Source of the DNA: Stentor coeruleus
Taxonomy: Eukaryota; Ciliophora; Heterotrichea; Heterotrichida; Stentoridae
Length of the DNA stretch: 64,000 bases
Direction: 5' to 3'
Assembly (NCBI GenBank): GCA_001970955.1
Contig: MPUH01000018.1
Coordinates: 62,001 to 126,000 of the forward strand
The notes beneath the pieces are model-generated. The model was not told the origin of the DNA. It did not search any database and saw nothing but the letters and a program-made list of their open reading frames with translations. The position numbers were made by a program, and so were the translations under genes. Below, in pieces: positions 42,750 to 52,513 of this stretch; positions within the stretch are counted from its first letter, which is position 1; the number at the start of each line of letters is the position of its first letter.

Positions 42750-43163
42750 TTAAGCCTTGTTTAGAACTGTTGCATGGCATTTTCCGCAGTAATGTCTATT
42801 TGCGTGTTTAGCCATGAAAGTTCCTGGACCACATTTTTCACATACTCTTCTAGTTCTGGTGACTTTAGAACTTTTGTCCACTTTGTATAAATTGAGGACT
42901 GCTAGTTTGACCTTCTTTTTCTTGTGAGCTTTCTTCTTAGGAGTAGTATAAGCCTTCTTTTTCTTTTTCTTTTTGCCACCTAACAAAGCGTCTAAGGCTT
43001 CAAGTGTTGAGTATTCAGAAATACCATATTCGCCTATAGTCATTTCTTCTCTCAAAGCTCTTCCGCCATAGAATAAGTTTTGTTCAATAAGCTCACCGAT
43101 TTTGGTGTTATCTTCCACATCGACACTTAAAAGGCTTTCACCACTACGGATGAATATTCTCAT
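42750..43163 (-). CDS. RPS27A: Ubiquitin-like/ribosomal protein eS31 (S27a) fusion
   Basis: 137 residues from the ATG of MRIFIRSGE; a TTG four codons earlier is in frame but unlikely. Residues 1-63 are a shortened ubiquitin-like domain ending LLGG. A Lys-rich stretch (about 64-85) follows, then the eS31 zinc ribbon: CEKCGPGTF, then HYCGKCHAT with four cysteines. The ribosomal part is conserved and belongs to the 40S head. The ubiquitin part has lost about 13 residues around its helix and lacks the usual lysines, so it probably serves only as a folding partner cleaved at the double glycine (inference). Confidence 0.93.
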   Translation of the reverse strand: MRIFIRSGESLLSVDVEDNTKIGELIEQNLFYGGRALREEMTIGEYGISEYSTLEALDALLGGKKKKKKKAYTTPKKKAHKKKKVKLAVLNLYKVDKSSKVTRTRRVCEKCGPGTFMAKHANRHYCGKCHATVLNKA

Positions 43164-43383
43164 ATTTATAGCCAAGGATATGGAATATGGGAATTTTAGT
43201 CTTTTGAATGAGGATTTTGATATATGGAGAAGCTTTAGAAGATGGTGAAAGGGGAAAGATTGTGGGAGATAAGGTAGATTAGAGAATGTAAGTAAAAGTG
43301 GAAAAGAGAAAATTTTGAGTGGAATATAAGAATTTTGGGTTGATAAAGATTTTACTAACCTATTATTTTTAACTTTCTATCTA

Positions 43384-45888
43384 TTAAAGATTTTTAGTGT
43401 AAGTTTCAATTGCCTTATTGATTTCTTTTTTTAAAGATAAATACGATTTATCACACAATTTCCTCTTACAATCCAAATCAATTATATGCACAGTCATATC
43501 CTCAGAGCCTACAACAGCATATTTTTCATCCGCAGATACACAAAGGGCACTAAAACCTTCACTATAAGTGTAAATAATCAATTCTTGAATTCCAGTTTTA
43601 GCATTCCACAATCTCAATGTTTTATCAATTGAAGTTGAAATTATTTGAATACCATTTTTAATAATAGCCACTCCAGTTATAGCACCTTGATGTCCAACAA
43701 GCACATTTTTCATAATTTTATCATTAAGATTCCAAATAATAATTCCACAATCTTTATCTCCACCACCAGTTGCAAATATTTCACCATCATTTGAGATTGA
43801 AGAACATAATACCCAGCTTGTATGACCATGAAATATAGATTCACATTTTTTATTATTTAGATCCCATAAACGTACGGATTTGTCATATGAAGTTGATATT
43901 ATTTTGTTATTATATATTGATATGCTTGATATAGGTCCTGTATGGGCTTGTAGTATTGATATTATAGTTAATGATTTTATATCCCATATTATAATAAGAT
44001 TATCAAATCCGCCTGATATTACTTTTTCATCATTTTCAGATATAGCTAATGCGCTTACTTTGCCTGTATGGCCTGAAAATTTAGCTTTCATTTCGCTACA
44101 CTTATTTTTGCTATCTATATCAAATATATATAAATTCGTGTCTTCTGATCCTTCTATTAGAAATGATTCGCTGTGCGACAATGCAATACATTTTTTTTTT
44201 AAAACATTGTAATCTTTTAAGATGAAATTTTTTGAAGAAGCTTTGAAATCTAGATAAGGTATCATCATAAATCCAGAGGAAATAGAGAATATAGATTTTG
44301 TTTTATTTCCGATTGATATGGAGTCTATTCTATATGATCTTCCTAAGCATTGTCTAGATTGGCATTTTGTCTGACGATCCCAATAACAAATTGTTTCATC
44401 ATTTGAAATAGTACAAATTGTATCATCATCATATTTTAATGTTCCTGCTCCAATTACTAAATCAGTATGTCCAGGCATTTTGAAATTTTCTTTTCCATTT
44501 TTTATATCCCAAACTCTAATACTTAAATCATCTGCTACTGAAACCAAAATTTCATTATCCTCAGTGATTACTATGCTATTTATTTCTCCTATATGTCCTA
44601 TCATTTCTTTATATAATGATACATTTTTAATATCCCAAATTTTAATTATTTTGTCATAAGATGCTGATACAACAAAAGACCCATCAGAAGAAACAGCTAC
44701 ACTTCTCACAATATTTTTATGAGCCTGGATTATAATAATTTGAGATAAGCTTTCAAGATCCCATATTCTAATAGTCTTATCAACAGAACCTGATACAGCA
44801 TTTTTATTATCTTTGAATAAAGCTATGGCGCATACTGCATTTCTATGACCTAAAAGTTTATTTTTTTGCTTGTAAGTTGCTAAGTCCCATATAATTAATG
44901 ATTTATCTGAGGAACCTGAAATGCAAAATTCCCCATTGTTGGATATCCCAATACATAAAACAGCATCTTCATGACCAGATAGTTTTGATATTTCTGAAAG
45001 ATCGTCTATGTTCCATGCAATAACTAAACCATCATTAGATGCGGATAACACAATATCACTATTAACAGTTACAGCAAGTCCCCAAATTTCCCCTATATAT
45101 CCTTTAAATTCACATTTTTTACAGCGTTCTTGCAAATCCCATACTATAATCATACTATCTTTTGACCCAGATATCAATTTTTTTCCATCCGGGGTAAACG
45201 ATAATGCCTGTACAGAACTCTTATGCCCTTCAAAATAAAACTCCTGCTTTTTTTGTTGTAAATCCCAAATTCGAATGTATTTATCATCAGAACCTGATGC
45301 TATGTATTTATTATCATGTGAAATAGCAACAGATAATACAAATCTTGTATGAGATTGAATATATATATCATATAAATTTGCTAGTTTTGAAACTGCATAA
45401 GACCCTTTAAAATTCTGAGAGTTTTTAAAAGATTTAATTTTATACGAGTTTTCAATGTTTTCACTTATGTCAAAATTATTCTGAACACTTTTTATTTTGA
45501 GTGTAGTCTTAAGAATTTGTTTAACTTTTTCATGTTCTTCTTTTTCAAAGTAAGATTTTATCAAAAGATTTTTATAGATTTTTTTTTCATTTTCAAGTTG
45601 GGAAATTATATTTTTTGATAAATTTTTGATTTTAGAGATAAGAATTTCTGTTTGAGTAAGGATTTTTTCTTTATATGAATTTATTGTGTTTAGGCGATGA
45701 TGGATTTCTTGTTTAAAATGGGAAGAATCTTTGTCTGAGATTGGGAATAAAATCTGAGAGACGTTAGGGAAATTAGAATCTAAAACGTGGGTATTTGAGT
45801 GTTCAGTTATATGTTCAATACAGAATAAAGTGTCTGAGCATGCACATTTCCACGTGCCTATAATATCACAAAAGGAGCAATTTTGCAT
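43384..45888 (-). CDS. B-box-like zinc finger, coiled-coil, WD40 repeat protein
   Basis: 834 residues. Residues 1-40 hold a compact zinc-binding pattern (CSFCDIIG, WKCACSD, FCIEHITEH) resembling a B-box. A coiled coil lies at about 60-135. From about 175 to 815 there are fourteen WD40 repeats, each ending in a WD-type dipeptide (IRIWDLQ, IIVWDLQ, IKIWDIK, VRLWDLN, LRLWNAK and others), enough for two seven-bladed propellers. It is likely a scaffold; no specific orthologue. Architectures of this kind are frequent in ciliates and other alveolates. Confidence 0.85.
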   Translation of the reverse strand: MQNCSFCDIIGTWKCACSDTLFCIEHITEHSNTHVLDSNFPNVSQILFPISDKDSSHFKQEIHHRLNTINSYKEKILTQTEILISKIKNLSKNIISQLENEKKIYKNLLIKSYFEKEEHEKVKQILKTTLKIKSVQNNFDISENIENSYKIKSFKNSQNFKGSYAVSKLANLYDIYIQSHTRFVLSVAISHDNKYIASGSDDKYIRIWDLQQKKQEFYFEGHKSSVQALSFTPDGKKLISGSKDSMIIVWDLQERCKKCEFKGYIGEIWGLAVTVNSDIVLSASNDGLVIAWNIDDLSEISKLSGHEDAVLCIGISNNGEFCISGSSDKSLIIWDLATYKQKNKLLGHRNAVCAIALFKDNKNAVSGSVDKTIRIWDLESLSQIIIIQAHKNIVRSVAVSSDGSFVVSASYDKIIKIWDIKNVSLYKEMIGHIGEINSIVITEDNEILVSVADDLSIRVWDIKNGKENFKMPGHTDLVIGAGTLKYDDDTICTISNDETICYWDRQTKCQSRQCLGRSYRIDSISIGNKTKSIFSISSGFMMIPYLDFKASSKNFILKDYNVLKKKCIALSHSESFLIEGSEDTNLYIFDIDSKNKCSEMKAKFSGHTGKVSALAISENDEKVISGGFDNLIIIWDIKSLTIISILQAHTGPISSISIYNNKIISTSYDKSVRLWDLNNKKCESIFHGHTSWVLCSSISNDGEIFATGGGDKDCGIIIWNLNDKIMKNVLVGHQGAITGVAIIKNGIQIISTSIDKTLRLWNAKTGIQELIIYTYSEGFSALCVSADEKYAVVGSEDMTVHIIDLDCKRKLCDKSYLSLKKEINKAIETYTKNL

Positions 45889-46115
45889 TTATTATTATAG
45901 AATATTTTAAAGGTAAATAATTTTAAGCTAAACTCCAATAAATTATATTTTTTCTATTAAGTTTATTGAAAAAACTATCTTCAAGTTATATTCGTCTAAG
46001 ATTTTTCAATATTTTAAGTTAATATTATACAACAAAAAATAATATTCATATATGCCCTTAAAAATTATTATATAAAAGTACCTAGTATTAAATCTTAATA
46101 AGATAAAATAATTCT

Positions 46116-47195
46116 ATGAATAATACAAACACAGCGTTTGATTTTCACAATGCATCAAATAGCATTATTATAGGAGACTATATTCAATTTCAATTCATTA
46201 TCTCTGAAAACCCTGCTTTAATCAATGAAAAAGAATTCGGTGAAAGTTTGCTTCATATCGCTGCAGACAATAACCAATACATCATCACAGAATTTTTATT
46301 ATCATTAGGAGTTAACCCTGATATTCAAACTGATTCTGGTGACTCTGCACTACATTTATCAATTTTCAGAAGTACAAAACGTATTGTAAATTTGTTATTA
46401 TCACATAAAGCTAATCCAAATCTTCAGAATAAAGACTTTAAATCTCCACTTCATTATGCAGCTGAATTTAAAGAACCGGATATAATTAAAATTTTACTTC
46501 TTCATGGAGGAGATCCTATTTTAATTGATATCAATGGACTTACACCTATGGATCTTGCAGGAGATTTAGCTGATTTGTTTCCATATCGATTTCCTATGCC
46601 TATGATATCAGAAGCTTCTCCAATTGAAGAACTTAATTCTACAATAAACTCCTTAGATCGCACAGTAATAAAAAGCGATTTCTCAGATATAAGATTAAAA
46701 ACTAAACGTGACTCATCTAAAGAAGAACTTTTTGATTTTCTTTGTAGTATATCTTTAAAAAAATATTACAAAGTAATGATCTCATCAGGTTTTGATAATC
46801 TTGAAGCTCTAGCTTTTCAAATGAAAACCCAATATCCAATAACCCATAAACTTCTTAGAACAATAGGTATAGAAACATATGGTAATCAAAGCCGGTTAAT
46901 TGCAAACTTAGAAAAAATCTCTTGTGAACTTAAATTAAACTATGATTTTATATCACTCGATGAGTTCCTTGATGAACTTGAACTTGGATGCTATTATGAG
47001 AATTTTGTTATAAACGGATATGATGATTTGCTAAATATACTTGAAAATTCAAAAAACCATAAAAAACTTACAGATGATATATTAAAAACAAAATTAGGTA
47101 TAGAAAAACTAGGTCATCGTATACGAATTTTAGTTTTTATTGAGTATTTTTCTAACAAATATTTCCAACGCAAATGTAGATGTTGTTTATTATAA
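46116..47195 (+). CDS. Ankyrin-repeat, tandem-SAM protein with C-terminal CaaX box
   Basis: 359 residues, single exon. Ankyrin repeats cover about 42-150 (SLLHIAADNN, SALHLSIFRST, SPLHYAAEFKE). SAM domains lie at about 202-268 (FDFLCSISLKKYYKVM) and 280-345 (LDEFLDELELGCYYENF). The C-terminus RCCLL ends in a CCLL CaaX box, whose final Leu favours geranylgeranylation. It is the same architecture as 3672-5045 but with fewer ankyrin repeats. It is likely a prenylated membrane scaffold (inference). Confidence 0.85.
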   Translation: MNNTNTAFDFHNASNSIIIGDYIQFQFIISENPALINEKEFGESLLHIAADNNQYIITEFLLSLGVNPDIQTDSGDSALHLSIFRSTKRIVNLLLSHKANPNLQNKDFKSPLHYAAEFKEPDIIKILLLHGGDPILIDINGLTPMDLAGDLADLFPYRFPMPMISEASPIEELNSTINSLDRTVIKSDFSDIRLKTKRDSSKEELFDFLCSISLKKYYKVMISSGFDNLEALAFQMKTQYPITHKLLRTIGIETYGNQSRLIANLEKISCELKLNYDFISLDEFLDELELGCYYENFVINGYDDLLNILENSKNHKKLTDDILKTKLGIEKLGHRIRILVFIEYFSNKYFQRKCRCCLL

Positions 47196-47234
47196 TAACT
47201 AACTTAAACTCCTATAAACTCTATCTATTAATTT

Positions 47235-47897
47235 TTAAGGTAATACTAATTTCTTACCAGATTTAAGGCTTTTAAAGTAAATCAACGAGAAGTCTGCAAG
47301 GATAAACGTATGAATAAAATCTGCTACTATAAGAGAATAAAATGTGTCCCCACTCCAATACATTTGAAGCCAGAATATTAACCTAAAAAGCCGAGCAACA
47401 CCTAAATTTACGATGTATTTACTAGTCATAGCTTCAATTTCTTTAGATTTCCTCATTACAGCAAATTGTGGTAAAAGTCCTGCACTTTCAGAAAACATAG
47501 TAAAACTTACGAGCATTTGCATTGAAAGATAATATTTGTTTTTATTCCCTGGGTGGAAGAAAAAAGAAAGGATTATACAACAAAAAACTACAGAATACCA
47601 TTTCAAGTATTTTGGTGCTGAGTGAATAGCTGTATATCTAAACTTGTAACATAAATAAACACAGATTAAAAGTAATATTGTGTTACAGTATAGTTCAAAA
47701 TGCGCCAATGGCAAGTTTCTTAGTCTGGTTTCATTTAACCAGAGACACCGAGAAAAACTTCCTAAAAAAAATATAACCTGGGTGTCCCAGCAAAGGCCAT
47801 TTATTGATCTCTGTTTCCAGATTTTGTATATGAGTATACCCGAGGCTCCAAGTTGAAAAAAGTACCCTATTGTAAAGAGCCATAACACGATTTCCAT
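47235..47897 (-). CDS. KDEL-receptor (ERD2) family protein
   Basis: 220 residues from the ATG of MEIVLWLF; two further codons are open only to a TTG. The family order is preserved: LIYKIWKQRSINGL near the start, ESAGLLPQFAVMRK, IEAMTSKYIVNLGVARLFRL, then LIVADFIHTFILADF and the ending GKKLVLP. Seven hydrophobic segments are visible. ERD2 proteins recycle escaped ER-lumen proteins from the Golgi. It is divergent from the classical branch in its first half, so it may be an ERD2-like paralogue with altered ligand choice. It is convergent with the ankyrin/SAM gene, with 39 bp between stops. Confidence 0.88.
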   Translation of the reverse strand: MEIVLWLFTIGYFFQLGASGILIYKIWKQRSINGLCWDTQVIFFLGSFSRCLWLNETRLRNLPLAHFELYCNTILLLICVYLCYKFRYTAIHSAPKYLKWYSVVFCCIILSFFFHPGNKNKYYLSMQMLVSFTMFSESAGLLPQFAVMRKSKEIEAMTSKYIVNLGVARLFRLIFWLQMYWSGDTFYSLIVADFIHTFILADFSLIYFKSLKSGKKLVLP

Positions 47898-48523
47898 TTT
47901 CAACTTTTTATATTAGCTGTTTTCTATGAGTTTATCCGTAAATAGATCATTGTGTTTTTAGAATTAATATAGTAAAACTGTTGGAATTTATATAATGTTT
48001 TTTATAGACTTGCTTGAATTATTTATAGTGGAATATATAGTTTTACGATTATTGATCTCTATCTTAAAAAATTTAGATTGATTATGTATGTTTTGAAATA
48101 AATTTCTTTTATTCTTGGGCTTTTTCAAACCTGAAGTTTTTATATAAAGTTTCGATTTATTTTGTATGTCTTTTATTTTATTTTTCATTTGAGATTTCTT
48201 TATATAAAGTATTTTGTCACATAAAAATTGATTTTTTTTCTGTATTAGCGGATGATCTCAGCAGAAATATTTTTACTGAGTTGTAATAAAATCAGTTAAC
48301 TAAAACAGAGAGTCTTAGTCTAACTTCAACAATCTTTGAAATTTTAACTTAGCATTCAACTTCAAAAAACATAGTAAAATTAATATCATATATGAGTATT
48401 TACTTTGAATATCAAATACTTGGCATAGTCGGCATGGTAGATACAAGAAATGAGTTAATAAACCCGATAGGGAGAAAACTCATAATAATATTTACTTTTA
48501 CAAACCAAAGAAAATACCTATAT
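47898..48523. other. Gene-free region
   Basis: 626 bp. Contains a 66-codon Lys/Asn-rich reverse ORF (47988-48188) that I do not accept as a gene. The left edge is G/T-richer and about 48290-48400 is C-richer. Nothing else recognised. Confidence 0.45.
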
Positions 48524-49057
48524 TTAGCTAAGTTTCTTAGTGCAAGTGTCACAAACACGGACAGGTTCATCATATGCTAAATCCTCTAGTAAAAACCTAT
48601 TTTCTGAATGATCTCCACATACAACTCTCCCACAATTCCTACAATGATGTTGCCTTCTAAAAAACGTGAAGTTTCTATCGCATTCTACACATTTTAAAAC
48701 ACTTTGAGCATCCCAAATAGGTCTTCTTGAAATACATAAAGCTTTATTCCATTCTGTATATTCTGTTATAGATGCAAATTTCAGCTTCCAGTTTTTTCTT
48801 TTCCCACTTTGGTTTATAAAAGTGAAAGCTAGAGTTAATGCATTAGGGTCTTTTTCTGTGAAAACCAAATTACTATCTACAAAAGCGGAAGATCTGGCCT
48901 AAGTAAAAATTACATCAAGACGTTCACGCAATGAATAAGACAAAACATTTCCTTCAAGCTTGAACCATTTTCTCGCATACTGCGAAGTTTTAGCTTTGTA
49001 CTTTTCAACATAGTTTTCAAGAAGATTAGCTTGACGAATTAACTCATCGTGCTTCAT
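48524..49057 (-). CDS. PH-FYVE phosphoinositide-binding protein (Phafin-like)
   Basis: Exons 48914-49057 and 48524-48898 give 172 residues. Residues about 20-100 look like a short PH domain (KWFKLEGNVLSYSL at the start, NWKLKFASITEYTEWNKAL as the final helix). The FYVE finger at about 107-170 shows WDAQSVLKC, then RRQHHCRNCGRVVC and RVCDTC, with the PtdIns3P-binding basic patch. It probably binds early endosomes. It is smaller than animal Phafin proteins (about 250-280 residues). The ATG-containing first exon completes the PH fold. Confidence 0.87.
48899..48913 (-). other. 15-nt intron
   Basis: On the coding strand it reads GTAATTTTTACTTAG, with A at position 10. It lies between codons in the PH domain and joins RERLD to ARSSAF. 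Confidence 0.92.
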
Positions 49058-49513
49058 TATTTTTATTGAGATAGTTGTGAAAGTTGAATGGAAATTATAT
49101 AAGATATTTAATTATTCTAAGGATTTTATATGAGTTTCATAGAAGATAAGAATAGTAATGGGTGGCTTGTTGTTGGTAATCCGCATAAATTTATGGTTAT
49201 TTAAGAGGTTATGGGTTGGAGAAATAATGGAAGTTGGATATTGATAAGTAGGTTATTGAATGTATAAAGAATTTATTTTTGTTGCTATTATGATGATGTA
49301 AAAATACTTTCATTCTGGAGTGAAGGTAAAAAGTCAAGTTGAAATATAGGGATAAGAAAATAAAAATTATGCTTAGTGGTTGAAAGGATTATTTTTATTA
49401 TTTTACTATTTATTGTAATAAAGTTTCTGACATATATAATACTTTTAATCTAGTATACATTTAAACTTCCTTATTATCAAAGAAATGGGTCATAATAATT
49501 TCCCGATATTAAA
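49058..49513. other. Divergent intergenic region
   Basis: 456 bp between divergent start codons. The first 270 bases are G-rich (several GGG runs), and the last 100 bases before 49514 are C-richer. No other feature. Confidence 0.5.
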
Positions 49514-49741
49514 ATGGAAAGTTTTTTCGTAAATGACCCACAAGCTTCGAACTCTAAATCTGATTCTGATCTAGAAAGCATTTTCGCATTAATGAAAGAA
49601 GATCTACAATCAAACCTTAAAGAAATGAAAATAAAATACAGTTTTGACTTTGAGTTAGATAAACCCATTGTCAACTCTAAGCTCATTTGGCTTTATGAGG
49701 ATAGTTCTAAATCATTTCCCAAGCCATGCAAATTAATTTAA
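49514..49741 (+). CDS. Mini-protein resembling the CDK-inhibitor (CDI/KIP/KRP) domain
   Basis: 75 residues, ATG to TAA. An acidic helix (residues about 18-40, DSDLESIFALMKEDLQ) is followed by KYSFDFELDKP and, eight residues on, a Trp (KLIWLYED). In plant KRP and animal p27/p21 inhibitors the same order is helix, WNFDF or YNFD, a Pro, and a Trp closing the kinase-binding segment. No cyclin-binding RxL/LFG motif is visible before the helix. It is too short to be certain. The call rests on this one motif; the flanks (C-rich left, G-rich right) support a real gene. Confidence 0.5.
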   Translation: MESFFVNDPQASNSKSDSDLESIFALMKEDLQSNLKEMKIKYSFDFELDKPIVNSKLIWLYEDSSKSFPKPCKLI

Positions 49742-50675
49742 TAAAATCAGCTAATGATATTTATATATAATTTTGGATTCTCTAAGTTTTTTTATATATT
49801 TTTAGTAGTTATGCTTAGTTTAAGATTAGATTTTTTGACGTCATTAAAATTTTATTATGTATTTTGTATCTTGATCTGAAAAAAATACTTATCAATATAT
49901 ACTTTAATGTATAAGGTTTGTTCTTAGATTTTATATAATAGTTATTAGAAATCTGATGAACTTTTTACAATCAAAGTTTGGGAAAAATATCGAGCCTGTT
50001 TTAATTTTATTAGCAAAAATGTTCATTTATATGCTAGAATTTGGATAAAATTATATTTATGCAATCTGAAATGAAACAGCATCGAAGGTTTAGGCATATT
50101 TGTATAAACTTAATAAATGGGATAAATTGTAAAAGAGGATAAATTGTAAAAGGGGATAAATTGTAAAAGGGCATAAATTGTTAAAGAGAATAAATTGTTA
50201 AAGAGAATAAATTGTAAAAGGGGATACTAAGTAATATATATAATATTAAAAAAACATAGCTTTAAGGTATATATTAGCTAGTTATATTAATAGATTAATT
50301 TAAAACAAATAAGATTTATTATATAAACATTTCGATTTAGATTCGCATAAGAGCATTATATGAAAACTTTATTCTTATATAAAAATAAAAATAATAGAAT
50401 TTATATAATTATTATCATCAATGGGCATTTTAAAAGTAAAATTGTATTTTCTATACCGCGTATAATATTTTTATACAAATATACTCCATTCTAAACATAA
50501 TAATACAAAAATCTTTACCGATTTAGAAATCTAATTACTATATCCTACCCATACAAATCATTAAAACTAATTACAAATCCTCATCAAAATAGCTTACCTC
50601 CTTATCATTAACCCATATTATTTTCTTTTCGAATATCTAAAAAATATATAATAAATCATACTGTAAACTTAAATA
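49742..50675. other. Gene-free region with minisatellite
   Basis: 934 bp between two + strand genes. The left part is G/T-rich, with the 17-bp tandem repeat at 50121-50222; from about 50440 the strand becomes C-rich and G-poor. No ORF or RNA gene seen. Confidence 0.6.
50121..50222. repeat. 17-bp minisatellite, six units
   Basis: Six head-to-tail units of 17 bp with consensus GATAAATTGTAAAAGGG. Differences are limited to the first base, one A/T and one A/G position, so the array is young. A partial unit follows. Confidence 0.92.
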
Positions 50676-51488
50676 ATGCTAAAATTAGCTCAAAGATCCT
50701 TTACCAAATCTCAAACCATAAGTAAAAAACTCTCGATATTTCAATGGAATACTCTTTCTGACCAGCTTGCATACAATTTCCCTGCAGTGAACCCAGAGTT
50801 ATTAAAATGGGAGCATAGAAGTCCGAAATTGCTAAAAAAAATCCAAGAAGCTTCTGCTGATATAATGTGTCTTCAAGAAATCGATCATTATTATGATTTT
50901 TTTAAGCCTCAACTAGAAAATCTTGGCTATAATGGGGTTTATCAAAAAAAAGGCGCTTGGCATCAAGATGGGTGTTGCATTTTCTTTAAAAACCACTATA
51001 GAAAACTAGAAGAATATGCGATAAAATATCCAGGAAATCAAGTCGCTGTAGGGGTGTTAATAGAATGTGAAAATTGTCCTTTATACGTTTTCTCAACTCA
51101 TTTAAAGTCAAAAGTTGGATTTGATTGGTTAAGAAAAGAGCAAGCTGAAGTACTTTTAAATTATATTGGGAATCTTAAACATTATCCTGTATTAGTATGT
51201 GGGGATTTTAATAGTCAACCTTATTCGATACCTTATAAAGCAATGTATGAAAACAAAATAGGACTTAAGAGTATTTTTCATGATAGGGAGCCTGAGTTTA
51301 CGACAATTAAATATAGAAAAGCATTAGAGAAAAAAACTGAAGATTATATTTGGATCAGAGGATGCCAGGTTGTGTCAACTCGGCCTTTACCGACTGAAGA
51401 TATCATTGGGCCTACAGGTTTACCAACTGAAGATTATCCAAGTGATCATTTGGCTTTATGTGCCTTGTTTTATGCAGAAAGTAAATAA
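50676..51488 (+). CDS. NOCT: Nocturnin-like EEP-family phosphatase/nuclease
   Basis: 270 residues. It has the endonuclease/exonuclease/phosphatase fold with ordered blocks: IFQWNTLSDQ, IMCLQEIDHYYDFF (metal-binding Glu), VFSTHLKSK, VCGDFNSQP, EDYIWI and YPSDHLALCALF (catalytic His). LKWEHRSPKLLKKI and the IGP-x-GLPTEDYPSDH spacing match nocturnin more closely than CCR4 or Angel. Nocturnin removes a phosphate from NADP(H) and is related to deadenylases. The first 18 residues are basic and could direct it to mitochondria (inference). Confidence 0.87.
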   Translation: MLKLAQRSFTKSQTISKKLSIFQWNTLSDQLAYNFPAVNPELLKWEHRSPKLLKKIQEASADIMCLQEIDHYYDFFKPQLENLGYNGVYQKKGAWHQDGCCIFFKNHYRKLEEYAIKYPGNQVAVGVLIECENCPLYVFSTHLKSKVGFDWLRKEQAEVLLNYIGNLKHYPVLVCGDFNSQPYSIPYKAMYENKIGLKSIFHDREPEFTTIKYRKALEKKTEDYIWIRGCQVVSTRPLPTEDIIGPTGLPTEDYPSDHLALCALFYAESK

Positions 51489-51597
51489 TCAATGGTATTA
51501 GTGAGATTAGTTATTTATATAGAAAAAAAAAATAATTTTCATAGATAATATAATATGAAGATATTAACATACCCAAATATTTTCTACTATTTAAAAT

Positions 51598-52503
51598 TTA
51601 ATTATTCATAAAAGCAGAAGCATATTTTTCTCTCATAACTCTTTTGATAGTCTCTTTAGTTGCCTCATCTTTGCATAACTGTAACGCTGTTTTTTTCCCT
51701 GCTGTTACAATAGAAAAGTCAGCTTTATTTCTAAGTAATTCCTCTACAATTAAAATCGATCCATTTTTCGCTGCTATATGCAAAGGTGTTCGATGACTCT
51801 AAATAAATCATACCATATCAACAGCATCAACAAAAGCATGTGCACCAAGAAGTAATTTAATAATTTCTAAATATCCTCTTAAACATGCCCAATGAAGAGC
51901 AGTCATTTTCATTGAATCAAAAACATAAGCTAAAAATTTATCGTTCGTTAGCATGATTTCCACTTCAAGGATATTACCATCTTTACAAGCACTTAAGAAT
52001 TCACGAGAATGTGGTCTTCCATAAGGAACTTGTGGCATGAGTTTATTTACTATAGCAAATTCTTCAGGATGAATTCTTAAGTTTTTAAGTTGCCGAATAC
52101 TTGAACGAAGACAATATTTTAGATTTTTCTTTGGTCTTGTTGTTGATGGGACCATATCTTTAAGTTCTTGAATTATATGCAAATGATTATCTTGAATCAT
52201 TGGTAAAACTGGTAATGAAGAAGACTCTCCGATCTTAACAATAGGTGGAACAGATAATTGAAAGGTTCCTCTTGGTATTTTTATAGGACCAGTAAAAGGT
52301 GTGTCGAATTTCCCTTCTTTAGGATTGTAAAAATTGTCAATACCATCTAAATTCATTTGAAGATTTGGTGGAACAGATTTCATCGATTTTAAGATTGCGA
52401 TTTTTTGTTTTGAGTTTTTGGTTTTAGTGTAAGCATTGTTTAAGGTAGAAAGTCTTGAATGAAAAGACATGAATTCAAAGTTTTGCGATGATAATCTGCT
52501 CAT
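51598..52503 (-). CDS. Ankyrin-repeat protein
   Basis: Exons 51814-52503 and 51598-51798 give 296 residues from the ATG at 52503. Residues 1-150 have no known domain (Ser/Pro/Lys-rich, PTIKIGE-type loops). Ankyrin repeats cover about 165-280 (TALHWACLRGY, TPLHIAAKNGS, TALQLCKDE). The start codon lies 10 bp from that of the divergent Rab gene; a Met at residue 12 (52470) is an alternative start and would leave 43 bp. Without splicing the last repeats would be lost. Confidence 0.85.
51799..51813 (-). other. 15-nt intron
   Basis: On the coding strand it reads GTATGATTTATTTAG, with A at position 10. It lies between codons in the ankyrin stack and joins DAVDM to SHRTPLHIAA. Confidence 0.95.
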
Positions 52504-52513
52504 AATATTTATC

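Noticed and set aside
47988-48188. 66-codon Lys/Asn-rich ORF on the minus strand
   Set aside because: Composition is what random AT-rich DNA would give. There is no domain, signal peptide or flank signature separate from the neighbouring genes.
48392-48580. 62-codon + strand ORF
   Set aside because: It runs antisense into the FYVE exon and has no features of its own.
30773-49057. Ciliary or trafficking gene cluster (BBS1, SHIPPO, KATNIP, Rab, FYVE)
   Set aside because: The genes lie on both strands with unrelated genes between them. Clustering is no more than expected for a ciliate with many ciliary genes.
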